DNA of 53,560 nt from Caldithrix sp. (GTDB lineage: Bacteria > KSB1 > UBA2214 > DYKH01). The first letter of the stretch is position 1. Each line of letters begins with the position of its first letter. Made by a program: the position numbers and the translations under genes. Below the pieces are notes generated by a model that was given only the letters and a program-made list of their open reading frames with translations, had not been told where the DNA came from and made no database searches. Shown here piece by piece: positions 27,229-35,524 of the stretch. The stretch covers positions 1 to 53,560 of the forward strand of contig DYKH01000022.1 in NCBI GenBank assembly GCA_020722685.1. The letters are read 5' to 3'.

Positions 27229-28305
27229 TCAATCCATTGGCGGCATATAAACGAGTATATTGTCCTGGTAAGGAACGTACAATTTTCCTTGCAGATCAAA
27301 AGCCATGTGCTGAATCAATGATACTCTCTTGAGGAATCCCGAATCATAGATAAAAGCGAGGCATCGGGTTTTGCTCACCTGCATGGCGGCGTCATGCCGA
27401 TACAGCCAGTTGGTTCCCTCATCAAAAGACCAGATGTTTTTTCCATCATAGGCAATGGCGGTCGGATGAAGGCCGGGGCTGGCATATTCGGCAACGGGTT
27501 GCGTCGAAGCTCTGCTGAGCTTAAAAATTCTGTAATTGGTCGAAGTCGCCCAGATGAATTCCCCGTCGTACGTCAAATCGACTAACCTGTGTGGAGCGGC
27601 AAACTGTCCCACCACTTGACCGGTTCGCCGGTCGAGAATACAAATTTCCGGGTTGGATAGTCCACCGGAAAATGACAGATAATTCGGCGTGACCCAAATA
27701 AGACCCGACATTTCCGGATTTTCTGTTTCAAAGACTTGGGAACCGATGACTATTAATTCTTCGGATCGATTGCCTTCATAAAGACGAGTATAGGTAGTTT
27801 TCGATTCCGGATACGGCAGCCACTCACCCAATGTAGCTAAGGTGTTGGCGTCCTTCCAGCATAAGCCAAACTTCCATAGTTCGTCTTGTAAGGGCACTCT
27901 ATGTCTTTCAGATGCAAACAAAACTTCAGGTATTTTAATAGCAAGAGTGGAATCCCCGAATCCCATAAAGAATTTATCCTCCAAAACTTGCACCCCTTCT
28001 ACAACGCACGAGATTTGGTATGCGCCCGGATAGACGTCAAAGCTCAACTCACCTGACTGATCGGTGGTATCGCGAAAACCGTACCAATCCACAAAAATCC
28101 CCGCATCAGAAGCTGCATACAAGAATACATTTTGCATAGGCTCACTGGTATCAATATTCACGATCTTTACTGTTAGCTTGTAGATAGGAAATTTGGGCGC
28201 GTTTATATCGTGTGATTGTTTGTGCCAGCAGTTTAGCAAGGGGATTAACAAGAAAAAAATAGTTGTAGCTCTTTTTGTGGACAATAAGTAAATAAATCTG
28301 TGCAT
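27229..28305 (-). CDS. Propeller lipoprotein paired with the TonB receptor (paralogue A)
   Basis: Lipoprotein of 358 aa with a lipobox near residue 26 (LLNCWHKQ). A carboxypeptidase regulatory-like beta-sandwich (about 40-120, GELSFDVYPGAYQIS) is followed by a propeller with blades such as DLTYDGEFIWATSTNYRIFKL and AIAYDGKNIWSFDEG. It is paralogous to the lipoprotein at 29056-30114: both share the LNCWxKQxHxxxAP lipobox region and module order. It lies just upstream of the TonB-dependent receptor gene, the place where a substrate-capturing surface lipoprotein would be expected. No enzymatic motif is seen. Start ATG 28305 gives the best lipoprotein signal. Confidence 0.7.
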   Translation of the reverse strand: MHRFIYLLSTKRATTIFFLLIPLLNCWHKQSHDINAPKFPIYKLTVKIVNIDTSEPMQNVFLYAASDAGIFVDWYGFRDTTDQSGELSFDVYPGAYQISCVVEGVQVLEDKFFMGFGDSTLAIKIPEVLFASERHRVPLQDELWKFGLCWKDANTLATLGEWLPYPESKTTYTRLYEGNRSEELIVIGSQVFETENPEMSGLIWVTPNYLSFSGGLSNPEICILDRRTGQVVGQFAAPHRLVDLTYDGEFIWATSTNYRIFKLSRASTQPVAEYASPGLHPTAIAYDGKNIWSFDEGTNWLYRHDAAMQVSKTRCLAFIYDSGFLKRVSLIQHMAFDLQGKLYVPYQDNILVYMPPMD

Positions 28306-28367
28306 CGCTGACCTCATCTAAATAAAGTTTAGGGAAGGGAGTAGTCACCCCTCCCTAATTCTTGCAT

Positions 28368-28733
28368 TTAGAAAGGCATATCGGTGAAATCAAAATCATG
28401 CCGTTTTGAATTTTCAGTACTGGGTAGAGTATCATACTCCACAATGATTCTGCCTCTATCATTAGCCATCATGCGATACTCTCCAGAATAACCTACAATC
28501 TTTTGATAATAGCCTTGAGCATTAGATTCTGTTGTATAAGTAGTGCCAGTACTGACATGCTGCAAGGTTATATCAACTCCTGCAAGATAAGTGGAGCCAT
28601 CGTAACAATAACCATACCAGGTCTTTTCCGCAGCAAATGCATTAGTCGGCTTGTAGGTTATTGTGCCGGAAAATGCCATGGAAAAAATAATTGCTAAGAG
28701 AATGCTCGCAAAAAGCCTGTTTCTTGACTTCAT
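28368..28733 (-). CDS. Small exported protein with carboxypeptidase-like regulatory fold
   Basis: Exported protein of 121 aa that I do not recognise by name. A signal peptide (MKSRNRLFASILLAIIFSMAFSG) precedes one short beta-sandwich: YDGSTYLAGVDITLQHVST, TTESNAQGYYQKI and YSGEYRMMANDRGR, the pattern of a carboxypeptidase D regulatory-like domain. It lies between the two paralogous propeller lipoprotein genes, which each carry a related domain, so it may be a stand-alone version of that module. A GGAGG site (in GGAGGTCACC) is present just before ATG 28733. Confidence 0.6.
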   Translation of the reverse strand: MKSRNRLFASILLAIIFSMAFSGTITYKPTNAFAAEKTWYGYCYDGSTYLAGVDITLQHVSTGTTYTTESNAQGYYQKIVGYSGEYRMMANDRGRIIVEYDTLPSTENSKRHDFDFTDMPF

Positions 28734-29055
28734 GGTGACCTCCTTGGCAAAAATAGATATGCTTATTTCTCTGTATTTATATGTTAGCAGTCTTTTGAGG
28801 TGTTTGAACCTTATTATGTTTTATAGGAGGGGATCGAGAAGAGTACCTTAACAATAGTATTTATAAATTAGCTATCACGGCTATCATCCCACACCTTAGT
28901 AACCTCAAAACTACTTATTGGAGGTGATGAATTGCACAATGAAATCAGAAACAGATCGATATTTTGGGCGACATGGATATTTTCTACTTTATTAAAACTA
29001 AGACTCTATACTGTGTATGGCTCATAATAGTTTCCAGCCATGGTGGAAATTTGCC
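28734..29055. other. AT-rich intergenic stretch
   Basis: 322 bases between the small exported protein and lipoprotein paralogue B. No supported gene. It probably holds the promoter of the 121-aa gene on the - strand. Confidence 0.4.
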
Positions 29056-30114
29056 CTAATAGTCCGTTAGCTTGAATTCATATACGCTTGCATTATCGCT
29101 GGCCCATAAGGCTCCGGAAAAGTCAAAAGCTAGATAGCGGAGATCGGTTAGCAGAAAAGCTCGAGTGTTTTTTTCATCCCAGCCAAAAGGGCGAAAGCTG
29201 GTGCGAACGACGAAATTTTCACTAAGGTCTAAAAGCAGATTGGACGCCTGATCGTAGATCCACATATTACTTCCGTTCCAGGCAATCCCATAAGGCTGTT
29301 GAGCCACGATCTCATAGACGTTTTCCACAACAGAAGGATGAACGCCGAATTTGATGATCTTGCCCGGCTCGGCGGTTGCCCAGAGATTGGTTTTGGTGGC
29401 CGTCAGGTCCCGGAGAGTGTACGCCGTCTGGGTCGCGCCATCGATGATTCCCTTGGAAGGATCGATGGAATAGACGCTGGTGCCAGGAGATTTGCCGTCG
29501 GTGGTCCAATATCTTTCCAGATAAGCAAGACCGTAGAATGCCGGATTATCTTTGACAATGATATCTGCACCGAGACGCTCAAAGCCCTTGGAAAAATCAC
29601 CCAGCAAAATGGAATTAATGAGCGGGTCATCGCTGTGGCGCTTCCAAGCAGCGACGCCAGCCATCCTTTCCGGGGACGTCCACCAGATTCCGGTAAAGCG
29701 CGGATAATCGGGAAGTGAAAAAGCTCTGCGTGCCACCAGGTACTTCGGCAAGGCCAGCTCGAATTGCTTGTCTTCATGCTGCATCACTAGGGTTTCCTCA
29801 GCCACAGGATAGCCCTGACGATACCCGGTGAGAAGATAGGTGCCGGGAGTGATCTTGGCGTAAGAATATTCACCTTCAGCATTGGTCGTGTCCGTTGCTT
29901 CCGTAAAGTCGTAATCGTACAGCATCGACTGCGCGGTGAGCCTGACCACCACGCCTTGCATGGGCTGCCGGGAATCCAGGTCCAGCACTTTGCCCGAAAG
30001 CAAATACACCGGCGTTTCCGGTGCAGTGACCTCGTGGTGCTGCTTCTTCCAGCAATTCAATAACAGCGGAAGCGAAGCCGAGAAGATCAGAATCAATAAG
30101 GCTTTTCTAAAGAG
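29056..30114 (-). CDS. Propeller lipoprotein (paralogue B)
   Basis: Lipoprotein of 352 aa with a lipobox at LLLNCWKKQ (Cys about residue 20). A carboxypeptidase regulatory-like domain (about 35-110, GKVLDLDSRQPMQGVVVRL, AEGEYSYAKITPGTYLLTGYRQGYP) is followed by a propeller domain (TATKTNLWATAEPGKIIKFG, GIAWNGSNMWIYDQASNLL, LAFDFSGALWASD). It is paralogous to the gene at 27229-28305 but has no receptor gene directly after it. Function unknown; probable surface binding. ATG 30114 starts the lipoprotein signal; the frame is open further upstream but without a sensible N-terminus. Confidence 0.7.
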   Translation of the reverse strand, partial: LFRKALLILIFSASLPLLLNCWKKQHHEVTAPETPVYLLSGKVLDLDSRQPMQGVVVRLTAQSMLYDYDFTEATDTTNAEGEYSYAKITPGTYLLTGYRQGYPVAEETLVMQHEDKQFELALPKYLVARRAFSLPDYPRFTGIWWTSPERMAGVAAWKRHSDDPLINSILLGDFSKGFERLGADIIVKDNPAFYGLAYLERYWTTDGKSPGTSVYSIDPSKGIIDGATQTAYTLRDLTATKTNLWATAEPGKIIKFGVHPSVVENVYEIVAQQPYGIAWNGSNMWIYDQASNLLLDLSENFVVRTSFRPFGWDEKNTRAFLLTDLRYLAFDFSGALWASDNASVYEFKLTDY

Positions 30115-30276
30115 CATAGTTGGCGTTCCATGAGAATATGATTCAATTTTCAACTCTGCCACGGTTCCCAATCCTGCTAGAGCTGCCGATCGCTGACTGC
30201 TGGCCGCTGTAATCAAGTTTATGTGACCGCAGAAAAACTCCGACAGGGATTAAAATAGTGTCAGCGTTCATGTTGC

Positions 30277-30324
30277 CTTTGCGTTCTTGGCGTGAGCTTT
30301 GTTTTCTCGCGCCAAGCCGCAAAG
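30277..30324. repeat. Inverted repeat CTTTGCG..CTTGGCG
   Basis: CTTTGCGTTCTTGGCG (30277-30292) and CGCCAAGCCGCAAAG (30310-30324) form an imperfect stem around a 17-base loop rich in T. It lies between two - strand genes, just upstream of lipoprotein paralogue B and downstream of the phosphoesterase stop, and could act in 3'-end formation or be a dispersed palindrome. Confidence 0.6.
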
Positions 30325-30337
30325 CGAAGCCTTCTTG

Positions 30338-32830
30338 TTAATCACTTTCCTCCCTGGACGAGTGGTTAATCGGCTTGGGCATCACGGAATCAACTCCACG
30401 AACGGACTTCCAAATAATCTCGTTCAAGCGAATTTCCGGGGTGGCATCTTCGCGGGAGAAATTCATGGCCAAACTTTCCTCGGCGCCGTAGGCCAGATTG
30501 CTGTTGCGCTCGTCCATGGGAACCTGCGGGCGCAAGGCTGTATAAGGTGTCAGGTCCGGCTTGTCGCTAAAGCAAGCAAACATCGGCAGAGCTGCGGCAT
30601 CGTACTGGCTCAAAGGCGGCAGGCCGAGGATCAGCTCCATGGTGCGCAGCATGCTCACGGTATCGTACATGCTGTTGTCTACCATGCCGCGGCGAATGTA
30701 CGGGCTGATGGCGTAGGCGGTGGAGCGATGCGCGTCCACGTGATCCGGGCCGTTCTGCGCGTCGTCCTCGACCACAAAGATGGCGGTTTGTGGCCAAAAC
30801 TTGCTACGGCTCATGGCTTCTACCACCTGGCCGAAGGCGAGATCGTTATCCGCCACCATGGCTCTGGGCGTTGGTGCTCCGGGTTTGGTGCCGGAAGTGT
30901 GATCGTTTGGCAAGCGCATGATGGTGAAGCGCGGAAAGTCACCGGACTTTTCAAACTCGTGCAGCTCGCGAATGAATTCTGCGGCACGCAACGTGTCGGG
31001 ATAGTCCAAGTCCCAGGGACGGAACAGCGGGTCGTAATGTCCTTCCAATGCCGGATGCCGGGAAAAAACGGAGTCTTTCTCCAGATCGATGAATTCCCCA
31101 TAGCTGCGATAACTCACGCCACGCCGGGCAGCCGCTTCCCAAATGTAGCCGCTGGTGGGAAAGGCGATGCGAAAGTTGCCTTCGGAAGGATAGGGCAGAC
31201 CGCGACCCGAGTAGCTGGTGGGCCAAGTCTTTTCCACAAAATCCGTGGCGATGGCGCCGGTGCTCCACTCGTGGCCGTCGGCGCTGACTTCGGCATTGAC
31301 GTAAAAGTTGTCCAGCAGAACAAAGGTCTCTGCCAACGCGTGGTGGTTTGGCGTCACCTCGCGGTCAAATAGGCAGATGTTGGGATCGCCGTTTCCCTGC
31401 GGCAAATCACCGAGCACCTGATCATACGTGCGATTTTCCTTGATGATGTAAATGACGTGCTTGATGAGCGAAGGCTCGCCAACCCGGCGCGGAATGGCGT
31501 GCGCTTGGGTCGCCTCGCCTTTCTCGATCAGCTTTTGCGCCGCTTCGTTAAAGCCGTTGTTTTTCGCCACCTGTTTCGTGTACTCGGCTAAACGCAGCCC
31601 ATCCGGTACCGGGATAACGGACACTGTACCTGAGAACATGCGGCCGATGTACTGCGTTTCCTCCGTTCGCTTCTCATTGGGATTCGGTCCCTTGGGATTG
31701 GCAGCCGAGGAGAGTCCCTTGCCGTTGGCTACAAAGATGTTGTTCCCATCCGCGCTGACCGCTACGGCTGTCGGATACCAACCGACGGGAATCAGCCCTT
31801 TGACGACGCTGTGACCCGGCCGGCTGATGTCGATCACAGCCACGTCATTATTATCCGCATTGGCGACGTAAAGCGTTTTGCCGTCCGGGGAAATGGCCAG
31901 ACCGTTGGGGGTGCTGCCAAACGGCGCGTTGGGATAGGGAGGCAGCCCGATGGTTTCTAGAACAGCATGGGTCTCCGAATCAATGACCCAAACTTCGTCG
32001 GTGTTGGCGCAGGCAATGAAAAGGGTCTTGCCGTCCGGGGCAAGCTGCATGGCGTTGGGATGGTCGCCGACGCGGATTTTGACGATCATCTTGCGAGCGG
32101 CAGCGTCGACGATGGCCAGGCGGCTGGCGCCCCACAGGCTGACAAATGCCGTTTTCCCATCTTGGCTGAGCTTGACATCATAGGGATGGGCGCCTAACAG
32201 AATTCGGGTCTCGATCTCCCCGCTTTGTAGATGGATGATCGCCAGACAGCTATCGCGATTCTCCGCCACGTACAGAGTCGCGCCATCGGACGAGATCGCC
32301 AAGCCGGCAGGGAATTTGGGTGAGGCCCCCAACGACCCCACCATGGTCTTGGGATCCGCCAAAGTGATGACGCCGGGGTCGATGACTATTTCCGGCTGGA
32401 GCATTTTTTTCTTGAGGTCGATGGCCGGCTCCGGCATGGCGGTTTTCCCTTCCAGCCGCCAGACCAAGATCTGATCGTCCGCTCCTCCGGAAGCATACAA
32501 GTGTTTGCCGTCCGGGCTGAATGCCAGGCCGAAGAACGCCTTTTTCACCTCCAGCTCGCCGAGCTTTTGCTGCTGCTGTGCATCGATCAGCGAAATGAAT
32601 TGCCGGCCATAGCCGTTGTTGGTGACAGCGAGTGTCGAGCCATCGGGAGACAGAACCATGTTGAGCGGCAGTTCGCCGATGGGAATTTGCGTCCCCGCTG
32701 GCGTGAGCACCCAGCGATTTGGCAGTCGCGTGCCACCCGAGAAAAGACCGGGGAGATCCGGCTTTTTTGAGCATGAGAAGAACGAAGCAAGAACAATCCC
32801 CGTGAGCAAAAGGCACAATGTCCGTTTCAT
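30338..32830 (-). CDS. Lipoprotein with YVTN propeller and phosphoesterase domains
   Basis: Exported lipoprotein of 830 aa (signal MKRTLCLLLTGIVLASFFSC, lipobox Cys about 20). The N-terminal half is a YVTN/YncE-type propeller with repeats such as SPDGKHLYASGGADDQILVW, SQDGKTAFVSLWGASRLAIVD and SPDGKTLYVANADNNDVAVID. The C-terminal half (about 490-760) is a phosphoesterase domain of the acid phosphatase/phospholipase C type: HVIYIIKENRTYDQVLGD (metal Glu-Asn), DGHEW, LPNDHT and FVVEDDAQNGPDHVDAHRS. It probably hydrolyses phosphomonoesters or phosphodiesters outside the cell. ATG 32830 has GGAGG upstream. A hairpin at 32864-32893 lies in its leader. Confidence 0.87.
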   Translation of the reverse strand: MKRTLCLLLTGIVLASFFSCSKKPDLPGLFSGGTRLPNRWVLTPAGTQIPIGELPLNMVLSPDGSTLAVTNNGYGRQFISLIDAQQQQKLGELEVKKAFFGLAFSPDGKHLYASGGADDQILVWRLEGKTAMPEPAIDLKKKMLQPEIVIDPGVITLADPKTMVGSLGASPKFPAGLAISSDGATLYVAENRDSCLAIIHLQSGEIETRILLGAHPYDVKLSQDGKTAFVSLWGASRLAIVDAAARKMIVKIRVGDHPNAMQLAPDGKTLFIACANTDEVWVIDSETHAVLETIGLPPYPNAPFGSTPNGLAISPDGKTLYVANADNNDVAVIDISRPGHSVVKGLIPVGWYPTAVAVSADGNNIFVANGKGLSSAANPKGPNPNEKRTEETQYIGRMFSGTVSVIPVPDGLRLAEYTKQVAKNNGFNEAAQKLIEKGEATQAHAIPRRVGEPSLIKHVIYIIKENRTYDQVLGDLPQGNGDPNICLFDREVTPNHHALAETFVLLDNFYVNAEVSADGHEWSTGAIATDFVEKTWPTSYSGRGLPYPSEGNFRIAFPTSGYIWEAAARRGVSYRSYGEFIDLEKDSVFSRHPALEGHYDPLFRPWDLDYPDTLRAAEFIRELHEFEKSGDFPRFTIMRLPNDHTSGTKPGAPTPRAMVADNDLAFGQVVEAMSRSKFWPQTAIFVVEDDAQNGPDHVDAHRSTAYAISPYIRRGMVDNSMYDTVSMLRTMELILGLPPLSQYDAAALPMFACFSDKPDLTPYTALRPQVPMDERNSNLAYGAEESLAMNFSREDATPEIRLNEIIWKSVRGVDSVMPKPINHSSREESD

Positions 32831-32863
32831 TGGTGAGCCTCCATAATTGGCCGCTGTCCATGC

Positions 32864-32893
32864 CCTCTCGGAGGTTCCAAAACCTCCGGGAAG
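32864..32893. repeat. Hairpin in the leader of the phosphoesterase gene
   Basis: The GGAGGTT/AACCTCC core (32870-32876 with 32881-32887) extends outward imperfectly through CTCTC and GGGAAG. The central GGTTCCAAAACC resembles the core of the palindrome at 18404-18436, so the two may belong to one family of short intergenic hairpins. Confidence 0.55.
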
Positions 32894-33025
32894 TTTTTGC
32901 AGGTTTGCCGACCAAGTTAAGCAAATTCTCCAAAATGTCAAGCGCTGTTTGCTACCCACCGGTTGGCCGCGAAATTTGTTGTCTTGATTCTGAAATCCGT
33001 GGCGTTCACTTTTTCGTCAAAAATC

Positions 33026-33075
33026 GTAACCAATCAGGGGGTGTTGTACCGGCACTGTCATTCGGATGTTCAGGA
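33026..33075 (+). repeat. Partial copy (C) of the 125-bp inverted-repeat element
   Basis: Begins GTAACCAATCAGGGGGTGTT and continues with GGCACTGTCATTC, matching the left part of the complete copies at 41252 and 50061. The right end is missing: homology fades by about 33075, where the broken propeller gene begins. Confidence 0.65.
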
Positions 33076-34048
33076 TATTGCCTACGCAGAGGATGGTAGA
33101 TTGTGGATCGGTGGTTTAGGCGGAATGAGCATCTATCAAGACAATCACCGCACTTCGGCCTTGACTCCTGAAAATGGCCTGCCTAACGTTTTTGTGCGCT
33201 CGGTGACCCAAGGACCGGGTGGCCGGATGTGGATCGGCACTGAAAATGGCTTAGCCCGATTTGATGGCAAGGAGTGGTCCCGGCGCCACAGCAAGCGCTG
33301 GCTCCTGAGCGATGATGTTCGCGATGTGGCTTTTGACGCGCACGGCAACGCTTGGATTGCTACGGCTTATGGCGTGAGCGCCATCAAGCATCGGAGGATG
33401 ACTTTGATGCAAAAGGCCGATTACTTTGATCGCATTTGTCAGGCGCGGCATGTCCGCGAGCCAGGATTGGTGGAAAAGGGCTTGCTGATGACTCCCGGCG
33501 ACGCCTCCACCTGGCAGCCGCGCAACGACGATAACGACGGTTAGTACACCGGCATGCACTTGGCAATGGAATCTTTTCGTTACGCCGCCACCCGCGATCC
33601 TCGGGCCAAGTCCCATGCCAAAAGGGCATTCGAGGCTTTACGCTTTCTACAAACCGTGACCGAGACCCCCGGCTTTGTGGCCCGCACGGTCATTCCCAGT
33701 GACTGGAAGCGCATGGCTGATCCGAACATCACGTGGACGGAACAGGAGTGGGCGGATAACTATGTTCATAATGCGAGGGAAAAGCGGGTGGAAAAGCGCT
33801 GGCGGCTTTCCCGCGACGGCAAATGGCTGTGGAAAGGCGATAGCAGCAGTGACGAGATTACCGGCCATATGTTTGGCTACCTTTTCTACTATGATCTTGT
33901 TGCCGAGCAGGCCGAGCGGAAGGTCGTGGCCGAACACGTCGCCAACATTGTCGACTACATCATCGATGGCGGCTTGGTCATGAAGGATATCGACGGCAAG
34001 CATACTCGCTGGGCGGTTTGGCCCCCGGAGAAGCTTAACCATGATAAC
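33056..34048 (+). pseudogene. Broken sensor-propeller gene with in-frame amber codon
   Basis: Remnant of a protein with a ligand-sensor (two-component-type) propeller followed by an alpha-helical domain. Blades seen: DIAYAEDGRLWIGGLGG, TQGPGGRMWIGTENGLARFD and AFDAHGNAWIATAYGVSAI. After NDDNDG an in-frame TAG (33542-33544) interrupts the gene; coding resumes in the same frame with YTGMHLAMESFRYAATRDP. The reading then loses family-like sequence after PEKLNHDN (34048). The 5' end abuts a truncated repeat element and no start codon or signal peptide is attached. It is therefore truncated at both ends and stopped in the middle. Confidence 0.75.
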
Positions 34049-34172
34049 TGTATCTTCTCACTCTATTTAATCAAATCTTTGGCAAAATTCCTCGCTTTAT
34101 TCAAGCAAAAAATTATTCTCACTTTTGCTGCCTTGTATTCATATTCTCTCTCAGAATCGGCCGTAAATAAAA

Positions 34173-34213
34173 AAGTCTTCGGAAAAGGCCGTCATTCCAT
34201 TCTCCGAAGACTT
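34173..34213. repeat. 11-bp inverted repeat
   Basis: AAGTCTTCGGA (34173-34183) and TCCGAAGACTT (34203-34213) form a perfect stem with a 19-base loop. It lies between the pseudogene and the transposase-like remnant and could be a transposon terminus or a relic hairpin. Confidence 0.55.
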
Positions 34214-34234
34214 CACTAAATCAACTGGTGGTAC

Positions 34235-34411
34235 CCTATACTCATTTCTTCGGAAAATGTCAAAGATTATTTTTCGCTGCTGGTTAACCGCTATGACCTG
34301 TACCTCAGCGGCTGTCCAAGATGCGGACACGACCGTCTGATCCGCGGGGGATATTATTGGCGTTCGGCTCTGCCGGCCGGTGATCGCACCCGCGTTCAGC
34401 GCATTCGTGAA
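34235..34411 (+). pseudogene. Zinc-ribbon transposase-like fragment (DUF6431-like)
   Basis: Reads ISSENVKDYFSLLVNRYDLY, then CPRCGHDRLIRGGYYWR and RTRVQRIRE. The CPxC plus HG/RGGxYxR pattern resembles the N-terminal zinc-ribbon of transposase-related proteins. No start codon; the rest is missing because the frame runs into the 3' end of the convergent cytochrome gene. It is a remnant about 59 codons long. Family assignment is by pattern only. Confidence 0.45.
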
Positions 34412-34418
34412 TTTGGCA

Positions 34419-35462
34419 TTATTTTTTGCTCACCTTTTTGGCGAGCTGAGTAAGCTGTTCTTTTGTAAGAGGCTCACCATAGCCGGCATAGTGCAGGATC
34501 GGCTTGGCGGGGTTCTTAATGGGAATCCACTTGCCAGCTTGATAATCCTGGTAAATCATTTCATAGTTGGTCCCATCCGCAACAGGTACAACGCCACTCA
34601 GATGTCTTACTTCGCCCTTTTCAAGCCAAGTCAAGGGCAATTTTCCCTTTTGAGCTTTTTTGGCAATTTCCGTGGCATGACAATCGTCGCACTTTCTGCC
34701 GTCCTTCATCACGGAGTGACTATGCTGGGGAGCAAACATGAGAAACGTTTTGTTACCTTCGACAACGAAAGTCTGCATGTTGGCTGATGTCACTTTGCCA
34801 TTATGATTCATCAAAAAGACCCAGCCGGAAATGGGAAGGGAAACACGCTTACCCTCTTTGATGAGAGTGCTAAAGTGACAGTTAGAACAACTGACCACGT
34901 GGCGATCGTGACAAGCTTTACAGTCCAGCTTGCCGTCATGAACCGTATGGGAAACACTTTGGGTAACAGACTCATGGCACTTTTCACATTTTGCATCCAT
35001 CGCGTCTTTTTGTTTCATGGACGTGTACTCAGCACCGTCGCCATGCATCTCCCTGGCCGTGTGACAATCCAGACATTGCATTTCCTTGGCAAAGTGCACA
35101 TCCTGTTGATTTACGGCCCGGTCGATCTTTAGGATCGCGGCTTCCCGAGCATGGCACTTTAGGCACATCTCCTGGTTCCGAGCCGCTTTTGCTGAGTAGG
35201 AAAGCTTCCCATCGGTCCCAGTCTTGTGGCAGGCATCGCAGCCGGATACATGACAATTTTGACAACTTAATTCGGAATACGGCATGCCGGTAATGGTCTC
35301 CAAGCCGCCATTGGCTTTGTCGTACCAGTGCGCCATTCCTTTGGCGGTGTGGTGCAGACTGGTAAAGAAAAAACAGTCTTCCGTTTTGGGTGTCTGCGCC
35401 GGCGCGCTGGCCGTCAATCCCATACCAGTGATTGTCAAGAAAACAAGTAGTGTGCTTCGCAT
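34419..35462 (-). CDS. Octaheme c-type cytochrome
   Basis: Exported multiheme cytochrome of 347 aa. A signal peptide (MRSTLLVFLTITGMGLTASAPAQ) is followed by eight CXXCH haem-binding sites: CQNCH, CDACH, CLKCH, CLDCH, CEKCH, CKACH, CSNCH and CDDCH. Many further His residues could serve as distal ligands. The haems occupy about residues 65-280, followed by a C-terminal tail of about 65 aa without haem sites. Periplasmic or outer-membrane electron transfer is likely; the reaction is not identifiable. It starts 62 bases after the ABC permease gene on the same strand and may be cotranscribed. Confidence 0.88.
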   Translation of the reverse strand: MRSTLLVFLTITGMGLTASAPAQTPKTEDCFFFTSLHHTAKGMAHWYDKANGGLETITGMPYSELSCQNCHVSGCDACHKTGTDGKLSYSAKAARNQEMCLKCHAREAAILKIDRAVNQQDVHFAKEMQCLDCHTAREMHGDGAEYTSMKQKDAMDAKCEKCHESVTQSVSHTVHDGKLDCKACHDRHVVSCSNCHFSTLIKEGKRVSLPISGWVFLMNHNGKVTSANMQTFVVEGNKTFLMFAPQHSHSVMKDGRKCDDCHATEIAKKAQKGKLPLTWLEKGEVRHLSGVVPVADGTNYEMIYQDYQAGKWIPIKNPAKPILHYAGYGEPLTKEQLTQLAKKVSKK

Positions 35463-35524
35463 TCTCTCCTCCTTTACGTTTCTTGTTTGTTAAAATGGTT
35501 ACCCAATACAGGATGGATTATGTT

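Noticed and set aside
28927..28995. Mini-frame of about 22 codons after GGAGGTG on the + strand
   Set aside because: The spacing between GGAGG and ATG is only 2 bases, the peptide has no signal or known motif, and one short frame in AT-rich DNA is expected by chance.
30299..31372. Open frame of 357 codons on the + strand opposite the phosphoesterase domain
   Set aside because: Phosphoesterase motifs on the - strand are clear; the + frame is unrelated to anything recognisable.
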